From positions 496,001 to 560,000 of the forward strand of contig CP054184.1 of the NCBI GenBank assembly GCA_015709715.1: a stretch of DNA of 64,000 bases, in the 5' to 3' direction. Shown here piece by piece: positions 25,760 through 34,788 of the stretch (positions are counted from its first letter, which is position 1; every line of letters begins with the position of its first letter). The stretch is from Nitrospira sp. Lineage in GTDB: Bacteria > Nitrospirota > Nitrospiria > Nitrospirales > Nitrospiraceae. The notes below the pieces were generated by a model. The model was not told where the DNA came from. It did not search any database and worked only from the letters and a program-made list of their open reading frames with translations. A program made the translations under genes and the position numbers.

Positions 25760-26653
25760 ATGTCCTCAAGAAAAGAAAGAAGCACAACAGACCGGCTCAG
25801 ACGCAAGCACCCAACCAGCCGACTGCGGTCTGTAGAGAAGTCGGGTCCGGGTCCGGGTCCGGGTCCGGGTCCGGGTCCGGGTCCGGGTCCGACTCATCTC
25901 ATCCTCATCGGCGCTTCCGCTGGAGGCCACTCCGCTGTAAAAGACGTCATTCGCGAACTATCGGACGATCTACCGGCCACGATTATCATTATTCGGCACA
26001 TACCGACGGTGCCACCGTCAACCTACAAGACCGTGCCTATCGAAGACTGGTTGCGCGACGTGACGCACGCGCGAATCCGCCTCATAAGGAAAGGGGAGCA
26101 TATCGACAGTGGCGTAATTTATCTCACGCCACCGGGAATGTCTGTGACCATTAATCGCCAGAGATTCCAGCTCGCGCCCTATCCGGAAACACCATCTCGA
26201 TCCGTGGTAATTGACGACCTCTTCACGTCTGCCGCGCGAGAATATGGAAACCGCGTCATCGGCGTGATTTTAACCGGAATGCTCTATGACGGCACTGTGG
26301 GGCTGCGAGCCATCCATGAGGCTGGGGGTTTGACGGTCGTCCAGAATCCGTCCGACGCGGCATATCCCAGCATGCCCAGCAGTGCCATGAAGGACCTCCC
26401 CGTCACTTTTTGCCTGAATCTTGCCGAAATTGGTCTCGCATTAGACCTCCTAGTGCGCCGAACTGGCGGACTCGAAACAGGGCTTGTCGTCACGGTGCGA
26501 ATGTTGAAACAACGAGTGGCCTTGCTGGGGCGCCTCATACAGCAGTCCAAACGGAACCAACAGACGCTGCAATACCTCTCCGAGGAAATGCAGTTGCTAG
26601 AGCAGGAGCTGGCAGATATTCAGACACTCCTCCATCAACTAACAGATCATTAA
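25760..26653 (+). CDS. Orphan CheB-type methylesterase with (Gly-Pro)8 linker and C-terminal coiled coil
   Basis: The 297-residue protein has a basic 28-residue N-tail, then a (Gly-Pro)8 tract (residues 29-44), then a CheB methylesterase domain. The catalytic triad is visible: Ser53 in IGASAGG, His80 in IIRHIP and Asp177 in GMLYDGT. The product would hydrolyse glutamyl methyl esters, as CheB does on chemoreceptors. It lacks the receiver domain of chemotaxis CheB, and no cheR, receptor or other che gene is nearby. Residues ~240-297 form a coiled coil. Similar stand-alone CheB domains occur in CheB/CheR-PAS fusion kinases. Its presence on a mobile element is odd. Confidence 0.8.
   Translation: MSSRKERSTTDRLRRKHPTSRLRSVEKSGPGPGPGPGPGPGPGPTHLILIGASAGGHSAVKDVIRELSDDLPATIIIIRHIPTVPPSTYKTVPIEDWLRDVTHARIRLIRKGEHIDSGVIYLTPPGMSVTINRQRFQLAPYPETPSRSVVIDDLFTSAAREYGNRVIGVILTGMLYDGTVGLRAIHEAGGLTVVQNPSDAAYPSMPSSAMKDLPVTFCLNLAEIGLALDLLVRRTGGLETGLVVTVRMLKQRVALLGRLIQQSKRNQQTLQYLSEEMQLLEQELADIQTLLHQLTDH
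25843..25890 (+). repeat. (GGGTCC)8 hexanucleotide tandem repeat
   Basis: Eight perfect copies of GGGTCC encode the (Gly-Pro)8 tract of the CheB-like protein. A perfect short tandem repeat of this type is prone to slippage; each unit gained or lost keeps the frame, so length variants would be functional proteins with different linkers. Confidence 0.95.
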
Positions 26654-27234
26654 ACAGGCGGCTGATACCGATGGTCGACCGGTATAACGCGAGCGGAACA
26701 GCACAATGCGGAGAAGATTGGGCTGGGGATTCGTTCCCTACAGGTGAGGAACAAACCTATGAAGTGGAGTATCCGTCATCTAGATTGTGCAATGGGTGTG
26801 CGAGGCAGCCTAAGATGTCATGAACAGATCGAAAGGTACACGCTCTAGGTAGTCAGCTCCAAAGTCGCACCCAGCACCTTTGATACTGACAGGGACCAAT
26901 GAAGAAAGATGGATATTTTCTTTTTATAGAACAGCGACTTGTGAATTAACACATAAGGATCAATGATGACTGAGGCATACCCGTATCCGTAGCCAAAACC
27001 GTGACCGAACCGTGACCAAAACCGTGACCGGATTTCATCTATGAGAGGCAATCCATCCTCAGTCTGTTTGGTCCTTCGACGCACCAATTTGTCTTACACG
27101 GCAATGTGAACCTAGTTGTTGGCGCACGTTTTAAGGGGTGCGAGCTGAAATAATAGAATCACCAAAAAAATGCGGAAGTTGAGAAGTCGATTTTCATGAG
27201 GTTTTAACCTATTCTTTCGCACAAACCTATTTGG
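26654..27234. other. AT-rich intergenic stretch with a period-6 GG repeat
   Basis: No convincing gene is seen. Positions 26983-27031 on the minus strand form a degenerate six-base repeat of the type GGTCAC / GGTTTT / GGCTAC / GGATAC. It would encode a Gly-Phe-Gly-His/Tyr run (FGHGFGYGYGY) in a minus-strand frame at 26845-27087. That frame has no ribosome site and a random-looking remainder. Confidence 0.5.
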
Positions 27235-28005
27235 GTGCCCAAATCTATGCCGAGTGACCTATTCAGAAATGAGGTGTTCTCTAGAATACAGACGGCTATT
27301 GTGCGCGCTAAGGACGCTGGTCTTCTTCAACATCCTGGCCTAACGGGTCGTGCCAGGGAGGTATTTGTAAAGGACCTTCTTAAACCTCTGCTACCGCCGT
27401 ACGTCGAAATCGGCACCGGTAAGATCTCTGACTCGGATGGCAATCTATCCGCCGAAGTAGATGTCATTATCTATAGCGCTGCGACACTACCCGCAATTAT
27501 TTTTGATGCGGGGTTTGGGATCTTTCCTGCGGACGCGTGCGTCTATGCCGTCGAAGTCAAAAGCGTTCTAACAGCTGACCAGTTGCGAGATGCTATTAAG
27601 AAACTGAAGCATCTTCAGCAGCTACGGTACTTACCGTCAGCTTTGGATTGGAGGTACCAGCCAGCCGGGCCACCCTGCCGACCGGTGATTCCAGCATTGT
27701 TTGCTTTTGGTAGCGATCTCACGAATGCTGGGAAGGGAGAGATAGACAGATACCGCGAATTGGATCTGGATGCAGACACGAATCCTACCATCCCAGTTTT
27801 ATGCGTGGCTGGTCGTGGCTACTGGTGGTATAAGCCAAATGAACCTGCTGAAAAATGGATTAACCACTTGCCGACCGAGAACAATGAAGAAATTCTAGAT
27901 TTTTTAGGTGGAGTCGCGAACACAATTCCTGATGTAGTAGCGCAGAAGGGCAGGCCGAGAATTGGACAATATTTTCTTCGCCCTCGTGATTTCAAAAAAC
28001 TGTGA
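27235..28005 (+). CDS. DUF6602-type, PD-(D/E)xK-nuclease-like protein
   Basis: The 256-residue protein matches the DUF6602 pattern. A helical N-terminus (LTGRAREVFVKDLLKPLLPPYVEIGTG) is followed by a nuclease-like core with AEVDVIIY (Asp76) and YAVEVKSVL (Glu107-x-Lys109), the D...ExK arrangement of restriction-type nucleases. DUF6602 proteins are often found in defence-gene neighbourhoods. The start is either GTG 27235 or ATG 27247; neither has a clear ribosome site. It is followed after 79 bp by a small gene and then by a convergent ATPase gene. Codon use and base composition differ from the host backbone, which points to transfer. Confidence 0.65.
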   Translation: MPKSMPSDLFRNEVFSRIQTAIVRAKDAGLLQHPGLTGRAREVFVKDLLKPLLPPYVEIGTGKISDSDGNLSAEVDVIIYSAATLPAIIFDAGFGIFPADACVYAVEVKSVLTADQLRDAIKKLKHLQQLRYLPSALDWRYQPAGPPCRPVIPALFAFGSDLTNAGKGEIDRYRELDLDADTNPTIPVLCVAGRGYWWYKPNEPAEKWINHLPTENNEEILDFLGGVANTIPDVVAQKGRPRIGQYFLRPRDFKKL

Positions 28006-28084
28006 GCGCTCCCACCCAATAGGTAAAGTGACCGCCTTACCATTCGGAAGCCATGACGCTAGCCATCGTTCAGAAGGATAAAAA

Positions 28085-28419
28085 ATGAAATACGCTTACC
28101 AAGCTGAAAAATTTTCTGCCGCGCGAAAATGCCTTATGCTTCCCCAAAGGGTGAGGCGCAGTCGATAGCAGATTCTTTTAATGAGTGCTCTCTGGCTCTT
28201 CACAGTCTCGACAGAAGCGGACTCGACCATGACATAACGCTGATGATAACGGATCTCGAACACCTAATGGACGCAACGCATCTGAACCGCCCCGACATCG
28301 GCGGATGGCGTGCGAAAGCTGAGCAATTCTCACTGGACCAAAAATTTCGGGTATCCCATTTGATTGACGAGTTAGCAAACTGGTTCAAAATGGCAAATTC
28401 GTCTTCTGGCAAGACCTAG
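28085..28419 (+). pseudogene. Small uncharacterised protein, broken by a frameshift at 28142-28145
   Basis: An ATG at 28085 with a good ribosome site (AGAAGGA) starts MKYAYQAEKFSAARKCLMLP, then runs into a stop soon after a CCCC run. Continuing in the next frame gives KGEAQSIADSFNECSLAL ... VSHLIDELANWFKM, which is clearly coding in composition and ends at 28419. One missing base in the C run restores a single ~111-residue reading frame. I read this as one small helical protein carrying a one-base deletion, or a sequencing error in the homopolymer. I do not recognise a named family. It lies between the DUF6602 gene and the ATPase gene. Confidence 0.55.
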
Positions 28420-28438
28420 AGCCCTGTCTCGGCACGTC

Positions 28439-30727
28439 CTAGTAACCACCCACGATGTTAAGAGTGAGCTTCACAAAACTCTGAAGCTCACCGTCGTCGA
28501 TAATTTCGGTGTCGGCCTTCGCATGATTGGAGTCATGGTGATATTTCTTTGAATAGTCATTGATTGACTGAAGTTTCTCAAGAACGTCGAAGAGCTGGTG
28601 ATCCGAGCCTTTCGCTTTGATTTTTTCTAGCATGTCTCCTAACCACTCCTTGTCAGTAAACTGCCCAGGAAAACGGTAGCGACAGTATCCTTCCAAAACA
28701 GGCCTTATTTTGCGAGCGATGTCACGGAGATCTTTACTGCTATCCTGGAGGTAAGCAGTAAGAGCCGCATGATCTTGAAAATAACCTCCCTTAGTTTCCT
28801 TCTCGATGTCCCATTCTTCTATAGCAGTGTTTTGGAGGCCGACGCGCGACAGTTGAAGAATTCGTTCTTCTGCGTAAGGCAGGCTCTGCGAAAGGTATTT
28901 AAGAAAGTAGGGATCATGAGAAAACACAAAAATCTGCCGACACTCTTGTCCGCATTTCTTAATCAATTCCTTGGTACGCGTCCTACGTGACCGGTCTTGA
29001 CTGTTAAAAGGATCATCAAAAACCACAATTTTCTCTGCCTTTTTGTCGGTCTGTTCTAACTGGGCGAGAAAGAAAGCAAAGGCGAGAGTGTTTTTATCAC
29101 CTGCGCTCAATGTGTTACGGAAAGAAGGTGTGCCGAGGGGGGTCTTACTATCACCAACCTCGACCGGCGTACCATTAATGAGAATCTGATAAGTTGAGCT
29201 GGCCGTTCCACCCGGATAGTTGTGCCTGATATTGGCAATGGTAAATCCTGCATTGAAACCATTCAGCAAATCATTAATGCGTTTTTCATAGTGAGTGATA
29301 ATTGATTCGGTGTGCTTATCTAAATTTTCTTTTGCGGTCGTCTTTTGACCTTCTAGAGTTTTCTTATCCGACAGGGCATTTTGGTATTGGACGCACAAGG
29401 CGGCAACTTCAGGGGTGTGTCTATGCCGAACAATCTGGAGTTCTTCGAGAGCCGCTTGGACTGTCAATTCGTTGAGCGTCTGAGTCTTAACCTTTTTATC
29501 CTGTATAAACGCGTTCGCCGCCGCGATAGCCGTGTTGTACAGAGCGAGCTTGGACAAAGCATCTTGAACGGCTACTCGCTTCGGCGCAAAAGCAGCGTCT
29601 GGCGTAACTTCTTCGAGAGGAGATGAGGCCTTCTTTGCCAAAAGGGCAAGGGCCGCTTCGGCCCAATCGTTCAGTGGCTTCCCGACATCCTTGTCGAAAT
29701 CCAAGGGGGGCAGATCAATGGTCACGAACTGCTTCCAAAATTCGATGGCGGCGTCATTCTGGATAAGGGATTTTTCAATATCGGAAAGTGGTTTTGTACC
29801 GAAGTCTACCTCGATGCTAGTCTTGAGGTCTGCGATTTCATTTCGGAGCTGGTGGTAGGCGGCACTGAAGAATGCACGGTAGGCTGCAACTAGATCATTA
29901 CTGGAAATCCCTTGCCCGCAGAAGGGGCATCGGTCGCTGTGAATGTAGCCAACGCCTTCCGAAATCCATTCCTCGCCCTTTTCGTGCATATGATGAACTT
30001 CTATCTGGGATGCCAAACGTTTCTCGGCATCCTCCCCTATACCTTCAATACCTTTCAAAAGAGCAACTTCCAAATTTCCCGAAAAAGTTGGAATGTGAAG
30101 ACTTGAGAGAAGCCCCTTAATTTTGATTTCGGTGGCGCGTCTCGCAGCCTGTTGCTCGACTGTTTTGTCGAGGATTTTAGCCTCAACATCAGGGTCGGAA
30201 GCGATGTTCACAAACGCATCAATATCTTTGAGAGACCGGGGAGCCTGCTGCTGAAGAGTCGCTTTTCGCACGCCGATCTCGATATTTTTTGCACGGATAG
30301 CCTCATCGAGCCGCCCCACCTCCGAGGTGAGGGCAATTCCTTGACTCCCGATGATAACGCGGTAGAGATTTCGTTTCTGCTCAAGGTCAACATACTCGCC
30401 GACGAAGACATTGGTAGCGATAAAAGTAGAGTCAAAGATTTCGATGAGTGGATGCGACTTATTCCATTTCTTTCCGTCAAAGATGACAACTTCCTTGGTG
30501 TCGAGAAGGATCTTAACCTCGGGTTTGCCGGTTCCGCCAAGGGTTTCACGCTCAGTGATGTATTCTGGCTTTGATGTTTGGAGAGATCGCATGATGGCGC
30601 AAAGGGTCGTTTTCCCCCTGCCGTTTTCGGCGAAAAATAGGTTGTAGTGACGCAATTCCATGTCGCCGTGATAGGCATAATTCAGAAACCGACCAACATT
30701 CTTAAGAGTAACGATTTTTCTAATCAT
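28439..30727 (-). CDS. Zinc-hook AAA/ABC-type ATPase (RloC/OLD-like), probable defence protein
   Basis: The 762-residue protein is an SMC/RecF-like ATPase of the AAA_13 type. Walker A is AENGRGKTTL (residues 34-42). A zinc-hook CPFCG (267-271) lies between coiled coils. The ABC signature is LSAGDKNTLAF (540-550), Walker B is KIVVFDDPF (566-573) and the H-switch is FSHD (602-605). A ~110-residue helical C-terminal domain follows, containing RPVLE and several His (YHHDSNH). This layout is shared with RloC/PrrC-type anticodon nuclease ATPases and other anti-phage ATPases. The effector domain cannot be identified by eye. The ATG at 30727 is chosen; a TTG start nine bases upstream has no support. 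Confidence 0.75.
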   Translation of the reverse strand: MIRKIVTLKNVGRFLNYAYHGDMELRHYNLFFAENGRGKTTLCAIMRSLQTSKPEYITERETLGGTGKPEVKILLDTKEVVIFDGKKWNKSHPLIEIFDSTFIATNVFVGEYVDLEQKRNLYRVIIGSQGIALTSEVGRLDEAIRAKNIEIGVRKATLQQQAPRSLKDIDAFVNIASDPDVEAKILDKTVEQQAARRATEIKIKGLLSSLHIPTFSGNLEVALLKGIEGIGEDAEKRLASQIEVHHMHEKGEEWISEGVGYIHSDRCPFCGQGISSNDLVAAYRAFFSAAYHQLRNEIADLKTSIEVDFGTKPLSDIEKSLIQNDAAIEFWKQFVTIDLPPLDFDKDVGKPLNDWAEAALALLAKKASSPLEEVTPDAAFAPKRVAVQDALSKLALYNTAIAAANAFIQDKKVKTQTLNELTVQAALEELQIVRHRHTPEVAALCVQYQNALSDKKTLEGQKTTAKENLDKHTESIITHYEKRINDLLNGFNAGFTIANIRHNYPGGTASSTYQILINGTPVEVGDSKTPLGTPSFRNTLSAGDKNTLAFAFFLAQLEQTDKKAEKIVVFDDPFNSQDRSRRTRTKELIKKCGQECRQIFVFSHDPYFLKYLSQSLPYAEERILQLSRVGLQNTAIEEWDIEKETKGGYFQDHAALTAYLQDSSKDLRDIARKIRPVLEGYCRYRFPGQFTDKEWLGDMLEKIKAKGSDHQLFDVLEKLQSINDYSKKYHHDSNHAKADTEIIDDGELQSFVKLTLNIVGGY

Positions 30728-31058
30728 GGGCCCCAAGCGGAATATCGGATTTGTTCATCGCTGTTTTATGCTATTCGAAAAATTATCGGGACAGCTTTTG
30801 TTTCTGGCCCCTTTAGCGAAAGAATCCTAACGCGATAACGCAAACCTTTATCATTTTTAAAAAACACCTGGTATACGTGCGTCGAAAATATAGCGCTCTT
30901 AGCTAAGAATTTCGAGGCTATGGACCAGAACTTTTGAAGTTCAATAGATAACAACTTTCCTTAAAACTCAGATCCGAGACAAAAAAGCAAATAAGATTCT
31001 TAAGCCTGGCACTTGAAGATAAGTTTCGTCCTACTTTGACCATATAGATCAAGTGAAG

Positions 31059-31116
31059 CGGGGGCTCCGCCCCCGATCCCCCCGGCCGTCCGGTCCAGTG
31101 GTCCGGAACGGCCGGG
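31059..31116. other. Two adjacent GC-rich hairpins
   Basis: The first is CGGGGGC (31059-31065) / GCCCCCG (31069-31075) with loop TCC. The second is CCCGGCCGT (31081-31089) / ACGGCCGGG (31108-31116) with an inner CCGG/CCGG extension. They lie downstream of the leftward operon, so they may be terminators; being adjacent to a putative replication gene, they may also be part of an origin. Confidence 0.45.
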
Positions 31117-31260
31117 CGGCCTCGTTGGGCGAATCTTTGCATTCCTAATCTCCCCATGGTTTCAGTATTCCTCTTCCCTACTCTGGCTTTGTAAGCAAGG
31201 ATCGAACAGAACGGCGGCCAAGCTGACGCATCGCCGCCTTGAATAAGGATGGAGCATCGC

Positions 31261-31300
31261 TCCCTCTCACCCGTGAGGGATAGTGGACGGGTGACAGGGA
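31261..31300. other. Long inverted repeat at the 3' end of the replication-type operon
   Basis: TCCCTcTCACCCGT (31261-31274) pairs with ACGGGTGAcAGGGA (31287-31300), a 14-bp stem with a single mismatch and a 12-base loop. It starts 19 bp beyond the stop of the small zinc protein. It could be a terminator or a nicking/replication hairpin. Confidence 0.5.
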
Positions 31301-31318
31301 GAAATTGATTAGAGCGTG

Positions 31319-31561
31319 TCACCGTCGCCCCGTGAGTCCCGCACAGTCCACACAGAGCCAGATTTCGCACGTCACATCCTTCTCCGGATAACAGAATCGC
31401 ACCCAAGCTCGTTCGAAGTGGCAGAACTCACAGAGCCGTTCTTTGGTATGTTCCGGACAGAGCCAGGCTTTCCGTGCCCGATCATACGTGGTCGCTTCCC
31501 GTCCGCAACAGGCGAGACCGAACAGGCTTGGCAGCTTCAGATCACATCGATGCCAGATCAT
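31319..31561 (-). CDS. Small cysteine-rich (zinc-binding) protein
   Basis: The 80-residue protein has three CxxC/CxxH-type pairs: ACCGR with WLCPEH, LCEFCHFE, and WLCVDCAG, which suggests one or two zinc sites. The ribosome site AGGAGG lies inside the end of the upstream gene, seven bases before the ATG at 31561, so translation is coupled. No family name is recognised. Its position next to a putative replication initiator suggests a helper role in element replication or regulation. Confidence 0.6.
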   Translation of the reverse strand: MIWHRCDLKLPSLFGLACCGREATTYDRARKAWLCPEHTKERLCEFCHFERAWVRFCYPEKDVTCEIWLCVDCAGLTGRR

Positions 31562-31563
31562 TC

Positions 31564-32277
31564 TCACACCTCCTGATAGACCAGTCCCTTCCCCAACACG
31601 AGTTGCAGAATGGTGCCGCTGAACCAAATAGGATGCCCTGAAAGGAGATCCTCCCAAGTCTTGATAAAGACGATACGCGGGATTTCGATCTCCCCTCTGA
31701 TCCGTCGATAGGCGTTCCTGGTGGACCATTGATGCCGCATTTCTTCCCACAGTCGACTGATCGGAAAGCCAAGAGACCGTTTCCAGGACCAACACATGTT
31801 CACGTAGCCACATTGATCCTGGACATACTGGCTGATCACATACCGGCTCAGACGATTTCGAGAGCGGTGACTAGGCTGGTACGCTTTGATCCAGACGACT
31901 GGAGCCCCATGGAGGGCTTGCCATTGGGATGAGAGCCATTCCTGCGAGATCCAGAACCGGCGGGCGCGTTCTCCATCCGGCACCCGCCAGGCCCAGAAAA
32001 TGTGGAGGACGCCATGCCCCTCTTCTGTCCGGACCTGGTAATACTCCAAGCCTTGAAAACCAAGCTGCCGCTCAATCCGTTGACGCAGTTGCTTGTGGTG
32101 GTACGTCAGTTTCTCCGCATCCCCGCCTTCTGCCGTCGACAGCGTGACCCACAGGACTTGGAACTGGTGGCACTCCCAGAACCACAGGAGCGACCGCACC
32201 CGGTGATAGCCCCGCTTCTGTTTCCTGGTCCATTCGCCGGCGACGGGCTCCCGTCGGAACTCCTTCCAGCGGCTCAT
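31564..32277 (-). CDS. Putative replication initiator of the mobile element
   Basis: The 237-residue protein is rich in Trp, Arg and Tyr. The ordered segments are a strand VLWVTLSTAE, GVLHIFWAW, FWISQEWLSSQW, APVVWIKAY, then LSRYVISQYVQDQCGYVNMCWSWKRSLG. This order (strand, G-x-x-H strand, W-L-x-x-x-W, RY-x-x-x-QY with a possible catalytic Tyr) recalls rolling-circle replication proteins of small plasmids and viruses. The classical HUH pair is incomplete (H-I-F). ATGA overlap joins it to the upstream excisionase-like gene. The assignment is tentative; a relaxase-like or unrelated DNA-binding role is possible. Confidence 0.45.
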   Translation of the reverse strand: MSRWKEFRREPVAGEWTRKQKRGYHRVRSLLWFWECHQFQVLWVTLSTAEGGDAEKLTYHHKQLRQRIERQLGFQGLEYYQVRTEEGHGVLHIFWAWRVPDGERARRFWISQEWLSSQWQALHGAPVVWIKAYQPSHRSRNRLSRYVISQYVQDQCGYVNMCWSWKRSLGFPISRLWEEMRHQWSTRNAYRRIRGEIEIPRIVFIKTWEDLLSGHPIWFSGTILQLVLGKGLVYQEV

Positions 32278-32483
32278 CGGGCACCTTCCGGCTGGGGAAT
32301 TACCGGCCTGAGGCCGGCAGCCAGAATCCGTTCCAATTCCTCAATGGGAATCCGCACCGCTCGCACCGACGGCTTCACATAGGCAATCTGCCGCTTCAGG
32401 ATGTACTTCCTGATTGTGCTTTCCTTGAGCCCTAACCGGTTCGCGGCTTCTCGAATGGTGATCAATTTTGTACTGGGGACCAT
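32274..32483 (-). CDS. Excisionase/AlpA-like helix-turn-helix protein
   Basis: The 69-residue protein has the MerR-type winged HTH of excisionases: KLITIREAANRLGLKESTIRKYILKRQIAYVKPSVRAVRIPIEELERIL. Such proteins bind DNA near attachment sites, bias the integrase toward excision or activate genes of the element. AGGAGG lies seven bases before the ATG at 32483. It is the first gene of the leftward excisionase/replication/zinc-protein operon. A perfect 8-bp inverted repeat lies 34 bp upstream of its start. Confidence 0.8.
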   Translation of the reverse strand: MVPSTKLITIREAANRLGLKESTIRKYILKRQIAYVKPSVRAVRIPIEELERILAAGLRPVIPQPEGAR

Positions 32484-32516
32484 CGGGCACCTCCTTAAAG
32501 AATGGTTCAAAAATGA

Positions 32517-32542
32517 TCACGGCTGATATTGTTGAGCCGTGA
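32517..32542. promoter_or_regulatory. Candidate operator: TCACGGCT-N10-AGCCGTGA
   Basis: A perfect inverted repeat of 8-bp arms around a 10-bp centre sits in the divergent region between the excisionase operon and the rightward zinc-finger/integrase genes. A TTGACA element (32549-32554) lies 6 bp beyond it, with TACACT (32574-32579) at 19 bp. A direct repeat, CACATTCCGGTG (32587-32598) and CACATTTCCGGTG (32619-32631), follows. The layout suggests a control switch. Confidence 0.5.
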
Positions 32543-32733
32543 TTCTTCTTGACACCCATTACCAATGCAGAGGTACACTTGCCAAACACATTCCGGTGAA
32601 ATCGGCCCTTTCGCACGACACATTTCCGGTGGTGTTGGGATCAAGAAACTCAGGAGGGTCGGCGTGAAAAGGGCCGAAGGCATGAGCGCACAGGGCACGC
32701 GGAACAGGACTTCAAGTTGAGTATGAGAAGGCG

Positions 32734-33314
32734 ATGGAGCGGATCCAGACGATGCCGGATGGCGCCGTGGGTGGGTGCTCGGTTTTACAGACCGATCTGG
32801 AGGCTTTGACGCCCACGGAATGGACGCTGGTAGCGTTTGAGGTCGCGGCCTTTGTCGATGAGACGGGGAGCGCTATGGCGGGATGGTGGCCCCGGAGGTG
32901 GCTGGAGCGTGGAGGGCGTGCCTCACGCGAAGAACTATCAGACGATACCCAGTCGCAAAGAAGCCCTGGACATTCAGGCTGCCGTCCTGGAGCACTTGGA
33001 GCTCTATTGGCACGAAGGCTACACCGAGTTCACGTTTCCGCAGATGACGCTGGTCGTGGTGTCGCCGGGTGAGGGCTCTGACGAGGCGGGTACGGTCATC
33101 GTGAGTGCGAAACGCAAGGCGAAGGAGTTTGAATACCGGTTTGTCCACCTCCTGGCCCACACGGGGGACTACATCCGGCGTTGTCCGGAATGCGCCACGA
33201 TCTTTTTCGCGATCAGACGCGACCAGCTGTACTGTCAGCCCCGCTGTCAAAACCGCGTCGCGGCGAGAAAGTGGCGCGAAGCCCAGAAGACCGGGGAACG
33301 AAAGGAGAGCCACC

Positions 33315-33340
<26 letters not shown>
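32734..33340 (+). CDS. CGNR-like zinc-finger protein with an apparent frameshift near 32880
   Basis: The C-terminal part is clear: RRCPECATIFFAIRRDQLYCQPRCQNRVAARKWRE, with two Cys pairs and a following basic segment, is a CGNR/DUF6076-type zinc ribbon. It is preceded by a beta-rich region (YTEFTFPQMTLVVVSP ... TVIVSAKRK). The N-terminal part, starting at ATG 32734, is coding by composition (EALTPTEWTLVAFEVAAFVDETG) but lies in another frame. The switch falls at about 32875-32895. The simplest reading is a one-base deletion. An alternative start at 32837 in the second frame gives an unlikely Arg-rich leader. It overlaps the integrase start by 26 bp. Confidence 0.55.
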
Positions 33341-34547
<1,207 letters not shown>

Positions 34548-34572
34548 GCTGCTGGTGGTCTAGAACGCTTTG

Positions 34573-34624
<52 letters not shown>

Positions 34625-34788
34625 AGGCTGACGACCAAACGGATTGCGCGTCCTCGATCTATGTAGTGGCAGCATAGCCGAATGGGCAGAGCCAATGCCA
34701 GGGCCATACGGCTTTAGGCAATCCCCGAGTTGTCGACGATTCTACGGCACGCTATAAACCGTGCTCCTTGATTCACAGGAGACCTATC
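34625..34788. other. Prophage left-end region between half tRNA-Pro and integrase
   Basis: The 164 bp hold no gene. They should include the integrase promoter and the phage attachment arm. A tRNA-like stretch on the plus strand (34668-34755) does not fold as a proper cloverleaf. Confidence 0.4.

Larger units (their letters stand above)
30728..31318. other. Intergenic region rich in hairpins downstream of the replication-type operon
   Basis: There is no gene with support. The left half (30728-31050) is AT-rich and may hold the promoter of the leftward ATPase gene. The right half is GC-rich with three hairpins (31059-31075, 31081-31116, 31261-31300), described separately. Confidence 0.5.

Noticed and set aside
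26845..27087. Minus-strand frame with a Gly-Phe-Gly-Tyr run.
   Set aside because: The run comes from a short tandem repeat; the remainder is random-like and lacks a ribosome site.
34668..34755. tRNA-like sequence on the plus strand beside the prophage integrase (a D-arm-like TAGCCGAATGGGCAGAGC).
   Set aside because: The D stem has two mismatches, no T arm with GTTCRA is present and acceptor ends do not pair, so it is not a tRNA gene.
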